A stretch of DNA of 64,000 bases from Cadophora sp. MPI-SDFR-AT-0126 (Eukaryota; Ascomycota; Leotiomycetes; Helotiales; Ploettnerulaceae): the NCBI GenBank assembly GCA_020747065.1, contig JAGMVK010000004.1, positions 744,001-808,000 of the forward strand, read 5' to 3'. The notes below the pieces were generated by a model that ran no database searches, was not told the DNA's origin, and was given only the letters and a program-made list of their open reading frames with translations. Below, piece by piece: positions 45,901 through 57,799 of this stretch (position 1 is its first letter; every line of letters starts with the position of its first letter). The position numbers and the translations under genes are program-made.

Positions 45901-47139
45901 GTTTTTTGGAGATAATATCTGCGGAGTTTGCACTAATGATTTGAAAGAAGTGTGAGCCAGTGACTTGAGAACAGGAGGGACAGGAATGAGTTGTGTTTGT
46001 TGCGGAAAGAGAAAAGGCTTTGAAGTTTACTTCCGGCTCAAAAAGTACTAGCGCAATTCCCGTGGGCTCGATTCAGTCACGCTTCTGTTGGAAGATCGAT
46101 ACACAAGGTGTGAATCACACAAGCGTGAGGAGAGCAGAGTGTAAAGTCCATCCATGTCAAGGCTGACCCCGGAGGTGTTACTTGTAGGGCGAGAGAGCAG
46201 GGGATGCAAGGAATTCAAAGCTCCTTCCTTTGGCAAACAGATTCGCTTAATGCGGCAATCCTATGAGATGAATACCCCGAGCAGCACAACATGCAACAGC
46301 TCTTGATGCTTAATTACGATGACATATTCTGAAAAGCTGCATTCAGTGTGATTTACCGTAGAAGGACCATTGTAGGCAAAGTGCTGCCACTTGATGAATG
46401 CCCTGTATCTCTTACCTGTAATTATCGGCAACGCACCAAGCTTCACATGAAAACCCACGAAGTGAAAGACCGGCCAGTCAAGCATCGACAGTTGTTGTCT
46501 CCGGTCCAAGATGATAGGATAGAGGAGCTCAGTCACAAACGGGTAGCCGGAACGACATAGTGTCGTCGCGTAAAGCTGCTTCTCACATTGGACGGATAAA
46601 CCAACAGAAGGCTGTAAGGGATTGCAACTGCATGCCTTTCGGCTCGGCCATGTCACCAAAAAAGCAATAGTAGGATACTCACATACTCACATCAGCTAGA
46701 CTAATAAGATATACAGTGGTGATGGTAGGCCCTGCCGTATGAGATACATTGAGCAATACTATACAGGGCCTCCACCTGATCTTGAGGCCCTTAGGCGTGA
46801 GGAAAGGCTGCGTGCATCAGAACGACTTTCGAGATCTAGAAAAAGCATTTATAGCTGATATCAAGGTGTGGTTGCACGGCTTCTATTGGTAGCGAATCGT
46901 AGCTGCGTTGGAAGTGCTCAAAAGACGAACACTGTATATGCTGTGCGACTAGAATTAAACGAGAAAAGAAATGCCCCACAAGCCGCAACTCCGACGTGGA
47001 GGCAGAAAACAGATCTTTTATGGGATATCCCGATGCGCCATGCTATTTCCTCCATTAAATCAATCCAAATCCCCTGTATGTGTCTTCGTAAGCCAAGAAA
47101 TATTTCTGTTGAAACGAGTTGAATGTGGCATCTGCCGAA
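45901..47139. other. Intergenic, 1.2 kb
   Basis: Promoter of the P450 gene and 3' flank of the C6 regulator. A small inverted repeat, AAGGTGTGAATCACACAAG-like, lies at about 46104-46122. A minus-strand 132-codon frame at 46261-46659 has no recognisable feature. Confidence 0.45.
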
Positions 47140-49551
47140 TTAAGCGTTGTACGTATTCATGAACCCCCAAAAACTGTCATTCCCAAAATCCCCTTCAAAC
47201 TGCCACTGAGACGCTGTATCGGCCGGTACGTTGACATTTCCAATCCCATTTCCCGGACCCCAAATCCCAGGCGTCTGCAAGCCACCAGCACCAAGATCAA
47301 AACCGCCCTCAATAGTCCCGCCTAGATCATTAAACAGCAAATCATGCATTGGCTGCAGAGGCGCAATAGACGAGAAGTCGAAGGTCTGAGGCATGGAGAA
47401 GGCTTCCCACGTAGCAGTTGCTGTTGGAACGGGAGCAGGCGCGGATTCGGTCATGTTAGAGATGGTGGGGAGCGTATACTGGGTGTTGGCGGATGCGGTG
47501 GTGATGTCTGTACTTGTACTTGCGCTTTGGTTGGTTGAGGAGTTGGTTGAGGCGCTGGAGATGGACGGGTGAGAGGTGACGAATTGAGGAGTGGTGTAGG
47601 AATCTGGTGTGGGAGCTGCGGGGGTCGTGCTCGCTGATATGGTGGATGGGGCTTCGGTCTTGGCTGGGCGGTTGAGGGCTTTCTTTAATCGTACACAGAT
47701 TACTTTTAGGACGCTCAGTGCGGCGTTTGCCATTGCGTTGCGGTCGCCCATTGTCTCGAAGCGGTCCATGCCCCATTGGAAATGTTGGAGAACATCGTCT
47801 AGATATTCGGGGTTCTCGGTTGGGTGCAGGATGTAGATTGCTGCTACGAGGACGATGGCATCAAAGGTGCTGAGAACGAGGGCGAACATCTTGTAATGTC
47901 GGATGCTGAGGAGGTTGAAGTATGTTCGTTGGGCGCGGAGGATGTCGAGGCCTGCTTTGAGAGCTGCGGTCCGGCTGTTCGAGTTGGTGAAGATGTAAGG
48001 TCTGTGGAGTGCCATTAGTGTGAAGGCGGCACCATTCTGGAAAATTGCTCGAGCGCAGGGTAGCCAATAGCAATCTGGGTGGGAATCGAAGGTGGTGTCT
48101 GGATTCTCAGTGCGGAAATATGGAGGTGTATGTAGTGTAATCTGGTTGATCATCACGTGCATCCTCTCTAGTTTGGGATAGTTGTTCTGATTCGGATCCT
48201 CCTTCTCGAGATTGAAAATATCCCAAAGTGGAGCGGCCACCTCGGCGTTCCAGAGTAGCATGGTCAGCGATGTAGGTGGGTCCGATTCTGTTCTTGGTGC
48301 TGGCGCAACCTCTCTGCGATTCTTGGGAGTAGGAGCATCAATTGGAAATTTAGGCTTCCCATCTCGTGGATCTACAGTAGTTGGTCGTCCGAGAACAATA
48401 GCCATGTGGATATCCCATAGGGACAGAATCAACCACATCCTGCGTCGAAGCTGTTCCTGCCAGAGGTTCTCTAGTACGTCTTCTGGCTTCTCATTTGGCT
48501 TTCGCTGCCGTTGCGTAATGTTTACTTTATGCAAACCAATTTCCTGAGCATCTCGGATTGTTTGAGATAGGTAATGCCAACTCTCAGGTACAAGTCCACA
48601 ATTCTTAAGATATGCTGTCCGAAGGAATCCGGCTTGGACAGTGACTAAAGTTGTGTGCCTCTTGCCGAGTAGACAGAGGATTTGGCAACCGGACTCGCTG
48701 TAATCACTTGCGAGATCATCAAATGACATGCCCGCGGCATATTTCAAGGAGTCCAGGCTCTGATCGTAGTCGACTGGTTGGAATTGTAGTGCCAATGCCA
48801 GTGTTTGAAATAGAAGTGCCGGGAAGAATTGTAAATCAGGCGGCAGTTCCAGAGGACCTTTATTTAGAGTTGAAAACGACAAGTTATGCCAATTCTTGAG
48901 ATGATCCCGAAATGTCCCCTCGTCCAATGGAGAGTACTGCCAGTTGACCTCTCGAAAGTAGCATACAATCAACTTCTCGATATATGGTTTGGCCGGGAGC
49001 TGTCGAATCAAGCTCTTGTATTTCTCCTTCAGCCCATGGTCTGCTGCATTTGAAGTCGTCATTGACATCGGAGAGGATGTACCCGCATCGAGATTCTCGA
49101 GTTTCTTGAAAATCCCCAGAGTCGTGTTATTGTTTCCGTTAGATTTCGCATATCCGAATGCGCTGACTTGAGCGGCCGTCTCTGACTCCTGCTTGACAAC
49201 GTTGGATATCCCGCCATTTTCAGAAGATTCATTCCCGTTCGCGCTCTCCTCTAGCAACTGCTGTTTCCTCGCGGCTTCGTTCTCGTACTGGCAGAGTGAC
49301 TGCTTGTTTCGAGCAATGCAGTTACTGCAAGGCGATTGTCGGTCGCACTGAAGTTGTGAGTCTGCTGATGAAAAAAAGCTGCATTGACCGGGGATGCATA
49401 CCTTCTGCTTCCTGCGGTGACACTCTGTGCATGAAATAATTATCCTCTTTCTCTTGCGCGGGGGTTTGGAAGGACTTGTAGGTTTCGGCCGATGTTTGGC
49501 ATCCGAAGAAGATTCTATTGCTTGCTCCATGGTTGTAATCGCATGCGCCAA
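47140..49551 (-). CDS. Zn(II)2Cys6 transcription factor
   Basis: Two exons (49551-49402, 49347-47140) with a 54-nt intron (gtatgc...cttcag, phase 0) give 785 residues. Splicing forms a perfect C6 cluster, CTECHRRKQKCDRQSP then CSNCIARNKQSLC, spacing C2C6C5C2C8C, preceded by the basic RKRKR stretch. A fungal-specific TF middle domain follows (for example NCGLVPESWHYLSQTIRDAQ, EIGLHK, RRRMWLILSLWDIHMAIVLG). The C-terminal ~150 residues are Ser/Thr/Pro-rich and then Gly-rich, a likely activation region. The intron has no in-frame stop, so an unspliced message would read through. Met 8 (49530) is an alternative start. It may control the P450 gene downstream on the same strand, but nothing in the sequence proves it. 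Confidence 0.9.
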   Translation of the reverse strand: MAHAITTMEQAIESSSDAKHRPKPTSPSKPPRKRKRIIISCTECHRRKQKVCIPGQCSFFSSADSQLQCDRQSPCSNCIARNKQSLCQYENEAARKQQLLEESANGNESSENGGISNVVKQESETAAQVSAFGYAKSNGNNNTTLGIFKKLENLDAGTSSPMSMTTSNAADHGLKEKYKSLIRQLPAKPYIEKLIVCYFREVNWQYSPLDEGTFRDHLKNWHNLSFSTLNKGPLELPPDLQFFPALLFQTLALALQFQPVDYDQSLDSLKYAAGMSFDDLASDYSESGCQILCLLGKRHTTLVTVQAGFLRTAYLKNCGLVPESWHYLSQTIRDAQEIGLHKVNITQRQRKPNEKPEDVLENLWQEQLRRRMWLILSLWDIHMAIVLGRPTTVDPRDGKPKFPIDAPTPKNRREVAPAPRTESDPPTSLTMLLWNAEVAAPLWDIFNLEKEDPNQNNYPKLERMHVMINQITLHTPPYFRTENPDTTFDSHPDCYWLPCARAIFQNGAAFTLMALHRPYIFTNSNSRTAALKAGLDILRAQRTYFNLLSIRHYKMFALVLSTFDAIVLVAAIYILHPTENPEYLDDVLQHFQWGMDRFETMGDRNAMANAALSVLKVICVRLKKALNRPAKTEAPSTISASTTPAAPTPDSYTTPQFVTSHPSISSASTNSSTNQSASTSTDITTASANTQYTLPTISNMTESAPAPVPTATATWEAFSMPQTFDFSSIAPLQPMHDLLFNDLGGTIEGGFDLGAGGLQTPGIWGPGNGIGNVNVPADTASQWQFEGDFGNDSFWGFMNTYNA

Positions 49552-50972
49552 AGTGCGTACTTAATGTGTACACGATGCTTGTCGCAAAGCACAATCTCGG
49601 CAGCAGTGGCATCCAAACAACAGTGAGAGGCCGAGTCTGCTCTTGGCTAGATTATGTTGCCGCTGCTCTGCTCCTAATCCGTCATCGAAGACTCCTGGTT
49701 GTCGTCGCAATGGGTTTGACGGTGTTGATTGTTGATGGGGTGAGATCTTGAGTCGGGATTAGGTCATTCATTGCCGTCTGTTCTGACAGCGGAGATAGCA
49801 ACTAGTCTCGGATAATATCTCCACGAGTCGCATCAGCCCCAAATTGACCCGACTTTGCGAGTTCCTTGGGTCTGAGATTTGTTCTAGAAGCTCTTGAAGT
49901 CGAACACTTTGGGATATCCTTAGTTTCAAAAAGTACACCGTTGCGAAGCTATGTACGGTTCCTGTCTGAAGTAGTCGTCTGATTTCACTTTGAACGTGAT
50001 TGACTTGATCTCTACAGAAAGGAGATCGCTTGGTACCTGAGCCAAGGCAAGCTGGACTGAGCTCAGAGTGAGGGTCCAAGGATATTGTTAGAAGTGACTG
50101 AAGGTCATGTCGCTCTTACAGAAGTATAGTACATTATCAATCAATCATTCAACATACAACTACAAGTAGCAACTTCTTTTGAATACGGCCATAGCAATTC
50201 TGTCAAGCTGCGTCTGCATGCATAAAAGTATCGAATCTCACGATTTTCAAGCTAGTGCCCAGTTCAAGGCGGCTTTCCTTCCGCACGAATCATTCCCGCC
50301 TTAAAGCAGGATACATGTCCAAGAGATCTGTCTATCATTCGGTCTGGATCAGATGGACCCTTCAAGCTTCGAGTTCAGTCCAGTGCTGTGACATACCCCC
50401 TCCCGGTTCTCTTCCAGGATAGGACGCCACAGTGCAGATCTTGAGTGTCCAGGAGCAGGAAGGTGATGCAAGCTTTTTCTTTCCCCCCCTACAAGAGAGC
50501 CACGATGTGACGAAGTTCAGCTGTGTTTCTATCTGGTACATCCTGTCGCTTAATGGCAGCTTGAAGCTGAACTACAACATTGAATTCAATTGCTTTTCGT
50601 TCATTTACCTGCGGGGGCGAGGTGGGGCGATCCATCTTACAAGGATATATCATCGCAATCATAATCATTTCTCGCCTCAAGCCAAGCCAGTGACGTCTGT
50701 GGCGCCGAACCCTGATTCTCCCAGTCCAGCCAAAGTTTGCTTCCAGCGAGCCAGCGACCCTACCTAAACAGGCCATTACTACCACTATTATACAGCATCC
50801 GTCCATCCACAGGTCGTTTGGTAACAGATCCAGGTGTTCGAGGGTCCCACGGCAGCAGCCACGAGTCAGTCTTGTCTCTTTTCATTCCCTCACTCCCCTC
50901 GCCGTTCCCATCCCCTTCCCCTTCGGACAAGACCATTTTCAGCCTCACGAGAAGTCTGTAATCCTCTGTGTA
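49552..50972. other. Intergenic, 1.4 kb
   Basis: Divergent region between the C6 regulator and the histidine kinase. A 103-codon minus-strand frame at 49768-50079 is helical-looking but unsupported. The right end is the promoter and leader of the kinase. Confidence 0.45.
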
Positions 50973-51195
50973 ATGCGGGCGCGTCTGGTGAGTCGAGCAC
51001 AATACAACCAACCCCCTGCAGCCTTGGGAATACAACGTCTAATAACCCGTTGCTCCATTGTTGACCTGTGCTTGCGACTGACACCCCTCTCTGTAGAGAA
51101 CGACGAAGACTCTCCTCTCTGAATCTGTCCCGGCGCCTGGATTAGTCGCAGTGCATTGTGCTCGATCGTTCCAAAATAGCCTCCAATCTGGCTAA
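50973..51195 (+). promoter_or_regulatory. Probable spliced upstream ORF in the histidine-kinase leader
   Basis: An ATG at 50973 is followed after five codons by an ideal intron, gtgagt (50988) to ctgac...ctctgtag (ends 51096), 109 nt. After splicing the frame continues from 51097 to a TAA at 51193-51195, making a 37-codon uORF that ends 23 bases before the main ATG at 51219. Unspliced, the frame would end elsewhere. Such an arrangement usually lowers translation of the main frame. Transcript start is not known, so this is inference. Confidence 0.4.
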
Positions 51196-51218
51196 GGGAA
51201 GGAGCAACAGGAAGGTCG

Positions 51219-54200
51219 ATGGCGCCTGTGGCCACTACCATCGCATCCCACTTGGAGGGCGTCTCTGACAGTGCGCGGGCAAGAGAAGTCTATAAGTAGG
51301 TCAATAACAATTCGAGGATATGCGCGAAGGACAGTGGGGAAGATCAAAGCCTTCGAACATGGATTACTGACAAAGCTACCTGCAGATACTTTCAACCAAC
51401 TCCTACAAATCCAGAGAGCCTTGCCGAAGCAGTTGCACCTGTTTCTCCTTCGGACGAAAATGCTGCACAAGGGCGCGACATCAAGGTCAAATCCAATGTC
51501 ACCTCATCCAAGATCTCTTCTCCCGACACTGCCCTAACGGCCTTCTGTCAACTTACAACTTGGAGAATTGGATCGCAAAGAGCAATGATAAGGCTGGTAC
51601 TCTTTTGAAGCGGATACTGTACAAGTACTGACTGTTCGTAGTGTCATTGATGCAGAGACACAATTCTTCATCGCAGAAGGTACCAAGACCGTTGATCTTG
51701 TGGACAATAATAAACATGCTCCTGGAGATGATATTTGGATAGGATGTGCTAGTGTAAGCAAGGCTGGACGTCTTTGCGAAAGGTAAAGCAACCACTATGT
51801 ACTATGAACCAATACCGATAAAAGAAAACAGGACGATCTCAGTCGCTCCACAGACGAATGGACAATACCCCTCGTTCATTGTTGACGACCTTAGCAAAGA
51901 TGAGAGATTCAACACATTACCCTTTGTTACCGGAGCGCCATTCTTGAAATTCTACGCTGGTGTGCCTCTGATCACTAAGCGTGGAATTCCCATTGGTAGC
52001 TTGTTTGTTGTGGACGACCGAGTTGGCAACGGACTTAGTGAAGACAAGATCCACTTTATGGGAACTATGGCGGTCACAATAATGCGGCACATGGAGATGG
52101 TTAGAGAGGTTGAAGAGCATCGCCGTGGGATGAAGATGAGCCGTGGGCTGGCCTCATTCGTAGAGGGACGTGCAGAACTGGCCGAAGCAGACCTGGATGC
52201 AGAGGATGGAGAAGGAACCAAGATTGTTGGTCAATTCGAGACAGATCACAGCATCACTAGAACCAAATCAAAGGGCTCGATCAGGAGTTCAATATTTCAT
52301 ACAGCGCTGGACAGGGAAAAGGAGTATTCTGCTGCGCTGTTCAAGACAGAGGAGGGAATTCTTGCTGCGAACCAGCCTGCCACTGACACACAGTCCCGCC
52401 CCGATCTCGAAAGTATGTCACAGTCTCATCAATCGTCATTTGGAGGAACCAGCGTCACGATACCCTCCCCTAATGACCCCCAAGGTCACTCCGGCTCACC
52501 CCTTAATGACGATCAATCCGAATCGACTGCTATGAAAGTCCTTTTCTCCCGCGCTGCGAACCTAATCCGAGAAGCATTTGAAGTTGATGGGGGGGTGATA
52601 TTCTATGATGCTCAGTGCGGATTCAGTAACGATATGTCCCACAGCCACGGATCAAATGACGATGCTAGCAGCTTCACGGAGAGTGCTACAGAGAGTTCAG
52701 CAGAGGCTATGGCTGGCCACACGAGTGGGGATGACCACCATTCCACAGAAGAGGAAGGAGGGTCAACGATCCCTTCTCCTGCCACATTGGCTCCGTCTGG
52801 AGGCAATTCACCCAATTTCGGTGATGGTGCCTATTCTCGCACAACAAGTAGTGCTGCCAAGTCATGCGAAATCTTGGGATTCTCGACTCCAGACGCAGCA
52901 TCGATTCATGGGGATTCAGCTCCAGGTGCACAATCATTCAAGCCATTGGATGAGAAGACGTTGATGACGCTGCTCCGACGATATCCCCGAGGAAAGCTGT
53001 GGAACTTCGACTCGGATGGCGCCATGTCATCTTCGTCAGAGGATGAGCGTCGGAAGCCCTTGTCGAAAGACCCGATTGAGCGTAGTAAAGAAGCTCGTCG
53101 CCGGAAGTTGAGAAGTGCGAAGAATAAGAACGATGCTAGAGTCATATCTAGACATTTTCCCGGAGTACGACAACTGCTATTCGTACCGTTATGGGATGCC
53201 GGTCCTTCTCGATGGCTTTCCGCTTGCTTTGCCTGGTCAACCGAGCCCACGCGCGTTTTATCGAAACAAGGCGAGCTTGCGTTTTTGAGTGCTTTTGGAA
53301 ACTCTGTCATGGCTGAATGGTCTCGAATAGATACTGAGATTGCAGATCAGAAGAAAGGAGACTTTATCGGCAGCATCTCACATGAGTTGAGGTCTCCTCT
53401 CCATGGTATTTTGGCTAGCGCCGAATTTTTGGAAGAAATCACAACGGGTTGGGAGAAAGGTCTGGTTGAGACAATTGATAGCTGTGGTCGGACATTGCTT
53501 GACACGATTGTGAGTATATCCTTTGTTATAAAAGTGGAGCAGATTGACTCATGTCCATAGAATCATATTCTTGACTTCTCGAAGATCAATCACTTCGAAA
53601 AGAATTGGAGAAGGACTAAGCGCGTAGGTGCACGTCTTATCCCTGGGAAGCCTGGTGGTGGACCTTTGAATCTCCAGCAGTCGGATCTCCCGATGCTCAA
53701 TTTATTTCAGCACATCGACATTTCCGTACTTTGCGAGGAAGTCGTTGAGAGTGTGTTTGCAGGCCATGTATTCCAACATACAACTGCCCAATCGTTTGAT
53801 ATCGTACCGGATTCTCAAGGCAAGATGTCAGATGCCAGGAAAGTAATATCATCGTCAGAAAATATGCTGGGAGCTGATCGACTTCAAACATCGGGCGTTG
53901 CAGTAATTCTCGACATTGACGCACACAATTACCATTTTACGACACAGCCGGGAGCTTTGCGACGATTGGTCATGAACCTGCTTGGCAACGCTTTGAAGTA
54001 CACTTCTCACGGATACGTCAAGATCACGCTTACTGTCACAGACATGGAAAATTTCCATTCTGACACAGCTTCGACAGGTAGTGACGGTGTTCCTAGAGCT
54101 ATGATATCCTTGACAGTCCAAGATACCGGCCGCGGTATATCGCCCGAATTCCTTAGGTCAAAATTGTTCATGCCTTTTGCACAGGAGAATTCTCTGTCGA

Positions 54201-55726
54201 GCGGAACTGGCCTCGGACTTTCAATTGTCCGGAAGATTGTGTCTCTTCTAGAAGGCGACATCACAATTGACAGTGAGGTCGGACGCGGTACCCGTGAGTA
54301 TTCATGAAGCCTTTTCGTTATCGGGTGCTAATGTTCCGCAGGTGTGCGCGTCACCCTTCCGCTTCTTCGAGAAATGCCCAGGCACGTCGATTCAGCTGCT
54401 TCTTCAAGCACCCAGAAGTCTGTTGTATCAGTCAGTCGAGAGTCAGATGAAGTTATCCAGAATCTTCAAACCCGTGCAGTTGGTTATCGGGCTTCTCTTC
54501 ATGGCTTTGACATCGATACCAAAGATCCTATCATTTACGAGATGGGCCGACAGCTCAAACACTCTATCACAACATTCCTTGCCAAGTGGTATGGCATGAG
54601 AATAGTTCCCCTCGGCCATAAATGCGACGTCATCATCTCAAATGAAGGAAACTCGATTTCGATATCCAAGATCGTGCAGAAGGTCGCTACACTTCAGAAG
54701 CGTCCCCCATCTGTCGTTATTCTGTGTTCCCACCACACGAGGTTCGTTGATCGGTCGATGACGGTTTTCGAATCGGAGTTCAATGTGGGCTTCATTGCAA
54801 AGCCAGTAGGCCCTCTTAAGCTCGCAAAAGCCTTGTCGCAATGCATTCAGGGTCTCCCTTCGATTGCGACCCCTCATCAGGAAGGCCCAATAACGAACCC
54901 TTCGGAAAGCACGGATCTAAGTAACGTATTCGAAGAACTATCCATGAATCCTCGCGGGGGCGAGGTACTTGACAACAGCCGCATGGCAACAGATAGCGCC
55001 AATGCGAGGAAGGCGATCGAGAGCCCAACGCCTAACGCCGTCACCGAGAAACATGCTGAGTTTCCATTCCCATCCTCGGGAGAGAAATTAACGCCACCAA
55101 GGACTGGCCGCACACTTGGCGAAAAAGAGAGCCCAACATTTGCCCGCTCTGAGATTCCTCCTCGTCTGTCTGCTACTGAAACAGCTCCCATCATTCAAAC
55201 AACGATGCCGAAAGCTTCTAGCGAACTTAAATCAAAATTAGAATCCCCTACTCTCCTCCTGGTAGATGACAATCAGATCAACATTCGACTCTTATCAACG
55301 TACCTCAATCGTCGAAACTACGCAGTCATACATGAAGCTATGGATGGTCTTCAAGCAGTGCAGAAAGTTGAAGCTCGCAAACAAGGCTACGACATCATTT
55401 TCATGGATATCACAATGCCTGTTCTGGACGGATTCGGTGCCACCCGACAAATTCGAGCCATCGAAGAGAAGCGAAAGCGGGAGGCTCTGCCTAGTTCTAG
55501 AATTTTACAGCGAGGCAATGCTGTAGGCAAAGACGTAGAAGGCTCGCCTCCGGCCGCGCTTATTATTGCTTTTACTGGCAGGAGCAGTATCGACGATCAG
55601 ACAGAGGCTGTGAGAGTCGGTATTGATCTCTTCATGACAAAGCCAGTCGCTTTCAAAGAAGTTGGAAAGATCATTGATAATTGGGTTGCGAATCGGGAGC
55701 GGGAGAAGCGGGTTAGTCCGGGATGA
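51219..55726 (+). CDS. GAF-domain hybrid histidine kinase
   Basis: Six exons (51219-51295, 51386-51592, 51642-51782, 51832-53509, 53561-54293, 54342-55726) keep phase and give 1406 residues. The GAF part spans roughly residues 50-260 (TAFCQLTTWRIGSQRAM, AGVPLITKRGIPIGSLFVVD). A long Ser-rich linker follows. The kinase core has the H-box SISHELRSPLHGI (~655, phospho-His), N-box NLLGNALKYT, G1 DTGRGIS and G2 GTGLGLSIVRKI. The receiver begins LLVDDNQINIR (~1248) with phospho-Asp in YDIIFMDITMPVLDG and the Lys in MTKPVAFKEV. Signal goes His-Asp within the protein and then to a phosphotransfer protein. There is no transmembrane segment. The second intron begins GC (AG|GCTGGT); it is needed to give RAMISVIDAETQFF. 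Confidence 0.9.
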
Positions 55727-57002
55727 TCACGATCTTTCCACTGGTAAACGGATGTGGAGAGATGGACGACTTTACGATCAGAGGACTTGAATTGCTGTCG
55801 AGCAGATTCACTTCCTTTCTTGTACTTGCATACATGTATAGGCCCGGCGTTATAACTGGGTGGTTGTGAGGTGGATATCTAAGGCTCAGGATGCATTACG
55901 CAGGCTGAGAGATTGGCAGGCGTTTTGAATGAGTAATTTGAGGCGTAAGGATGGATCCTCTTGAAAAGAAGGTGATCTGTGTTGATTTATTTTAATTGGA
56001 TTGTAACGATAACCCAGGAGAACGAGTCTGCGCATAGAAGATTGCGCATTTCTAGATCTTTGAAGACTAGACTTACATATGAGGGAAATTCTAGCAGGGA
56101 AAGTAGACCAAGATGAAAGGATCGAAGAATTTAGAATCAGCCTAGTATTGTCTCTTGATGCGGTAGACAAGTCAAAGTATTCCGGTGATGTTTCTGGGAT
56201 GGGATGCATGCAAATGCTTGTTTGCATTTAACAGCACACAAGCTTTCGAATAAGCCCGGTCTCGATCTTAAGATCTAATACAATTTGCGATACGCTGAGA
56301 AATGCGTGAAACAAGAATACTCCGCCAATGTACGCGCTGCCTACGTCAGTCACCTATCCAGTCCAGTCGAGTCCTTCCAAATCAATGAGAGCCATGCGAC
56401 CGCAGCCACTACCTTGAGCCAAGGCAGGTGGGTGTCCTGTCCTGCATATCTGTCAGCAACGTGCTTACACAACAATGTAGGTACCTGCAGCTGGTCACTG
56501 TGAAATCCAAATTCAACTCCATGGGCATGGGTCTGCAGCGAATCGTCTATTTCAGCGAATCACAACCCACGTTGTTCAAGGTTTATACGACCATATTTGG
56601 AATCAAACGTCGAGAGCGTATTATGTCCGAGTGGGCTCGGGTATGATTGTTCTATGCGTGGACGATGTGCAAAAGGGCAACAGGTTGAATTTTTGGGTGT
56701 GGAGGTTTGCCTGTGGAATTATTGGTGATTAATGATCCATCTGTTGTGTGTGCGGCAACTGTCACTGTGCATGGCGCAGTATGGCGTAGTTGTTTACATT
56801 TATTTGGTCGGCGAGATGTAGAGGGGGAGTGTTATATAAGATGTAGGATTTCTTCTCAGTAAGTATTTTCAGCATTTCTATCATCTCCCAAGACGGTCAG
56901 TTCTATTACTCACTCTCGGTCGAACTTCGAATCACAAAAACGAATCGCTTCCCGAACTGTTCAATTAAATTCTGACTCTTGGCTCATAATCGAGATATCA
57001 AA
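55727..57002. other. Intergenic, 1.3 kb
   Basis: 3' flank of the kinase and promoter of the redoxin gene. A TATA-like ATATAAG at about 56834-56840 precedes the redoxin gene. No coding feature recognised. Confidence 0.5.
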
Positions 57003-57799
57003 ATGGAAACCACAACCACAACTCCAGCTATGATGTCGGCATCAATGTCGACGCAAACACCCATTGAGAAATTCAACGCCCTCCTCTCATCTACAGAATT
57101 CCTCTTCGTAGTCTGTTCGTCGCCCTTCCCCTTCCATTTCTCACTTTCTCACCCCTCGCTCTCCTCCCCTCCCCAAAACAAACATCCCAACTAACAACCC
57201 CTCCCCACCCCCTAGCCTACCGCGGGCATTGGTGTCCCTTCTGCCGCGCCTACCTCACAACACTCACCTCGCTCCTCACATCCATTACCTCCGCAGGCGG
57301 GAACTCCCTAATCCTCACCTCCGAACCGGCATCCTTCCTCCCCGAGATGCGCAAATCAACTGGCTATGAAGGCGAGGCTATCGTGGATGAGAGTAACGAG
57401 CTGGTGGGTTACTTGAGGGAGAAGTATGGTTGGGGGGTGGCGATTACAGAGAAGAAGGGGTATGTGAAGGGCATGACGCAGCCGGGTGTGCTTGTTTTGG
57501 GGAAGGGTGGGGAGGTGCTTGAGAAGTGGGCGATTGTTCCGGGATTAGTGAGTCTTTTCTCTTTTGATGTACATTTTTTCGTGGTTCTGTGATTTCTGTT
57601 TGTGAATGAATGAGGCTGTATAGAGAAGATGCTGATAAGTGGGAAATTACAGATGAATTTAGGTGGCGCGAAGGATCGTCCGGAGTTGCCTCAGATATGG
57701 GAGAATGTTCAGGCGAAGCTGAAGGGTGAGAAGACGGTACATGGAGTGTATAAAAAGATTAGTACTGTGGGTGTGTTTAAGGGCGCGTTGTTTGGGTGA
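57003..57799 (+). CDS. AhpC/TSA-type redoxin (thioredoxin fold)
   Basis: Three exons (57003-57114, 57216-57547, 57653-57799) with introns of 101 and 105 nt keep phase and give 196 residues. Thr/Met-rich leader, then [20 protein letters not shown] leading directly into the active site WCPFCRAYL, a CxxC pair of the redoxin/AhpC-TSA fold. The first intron sits three residues before this motif. Later strands include [17 protein letters not shown] and [18 protein letters not shown]. The last exon carries [14 protein letters not shown]. Such small fungal proteins are predicted thiol oxidoreductases; peroxide reduction is possible but not shown. The first donor (gttcgt) is non-ideal but is the only one that restores the conserved YRGHWCPFC. 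Confidence 0.82.

Noticed and set aside
46104..46122. Short inverted repeat as a regulator operator for the P450 gene
   Set aside because: Too short and common; position relative to the transcription start is unknown.
49768..50079. 103-codon minus-strand frame upstream of the C6 factor
   Set aside because: Helical appearance only; no motif, no splice partner and it sits in a promoter region.
50945..51241. Minus-strand frame MVVATGAIDLPVAPSLSQIG... opposite the histidine-kinase start
   Set aside because: It looks protein-like, but it is antisense to the kinase's first coding exon and leader, has no plausible continuation, and the plus-strand exon chain is in phase and conserved.
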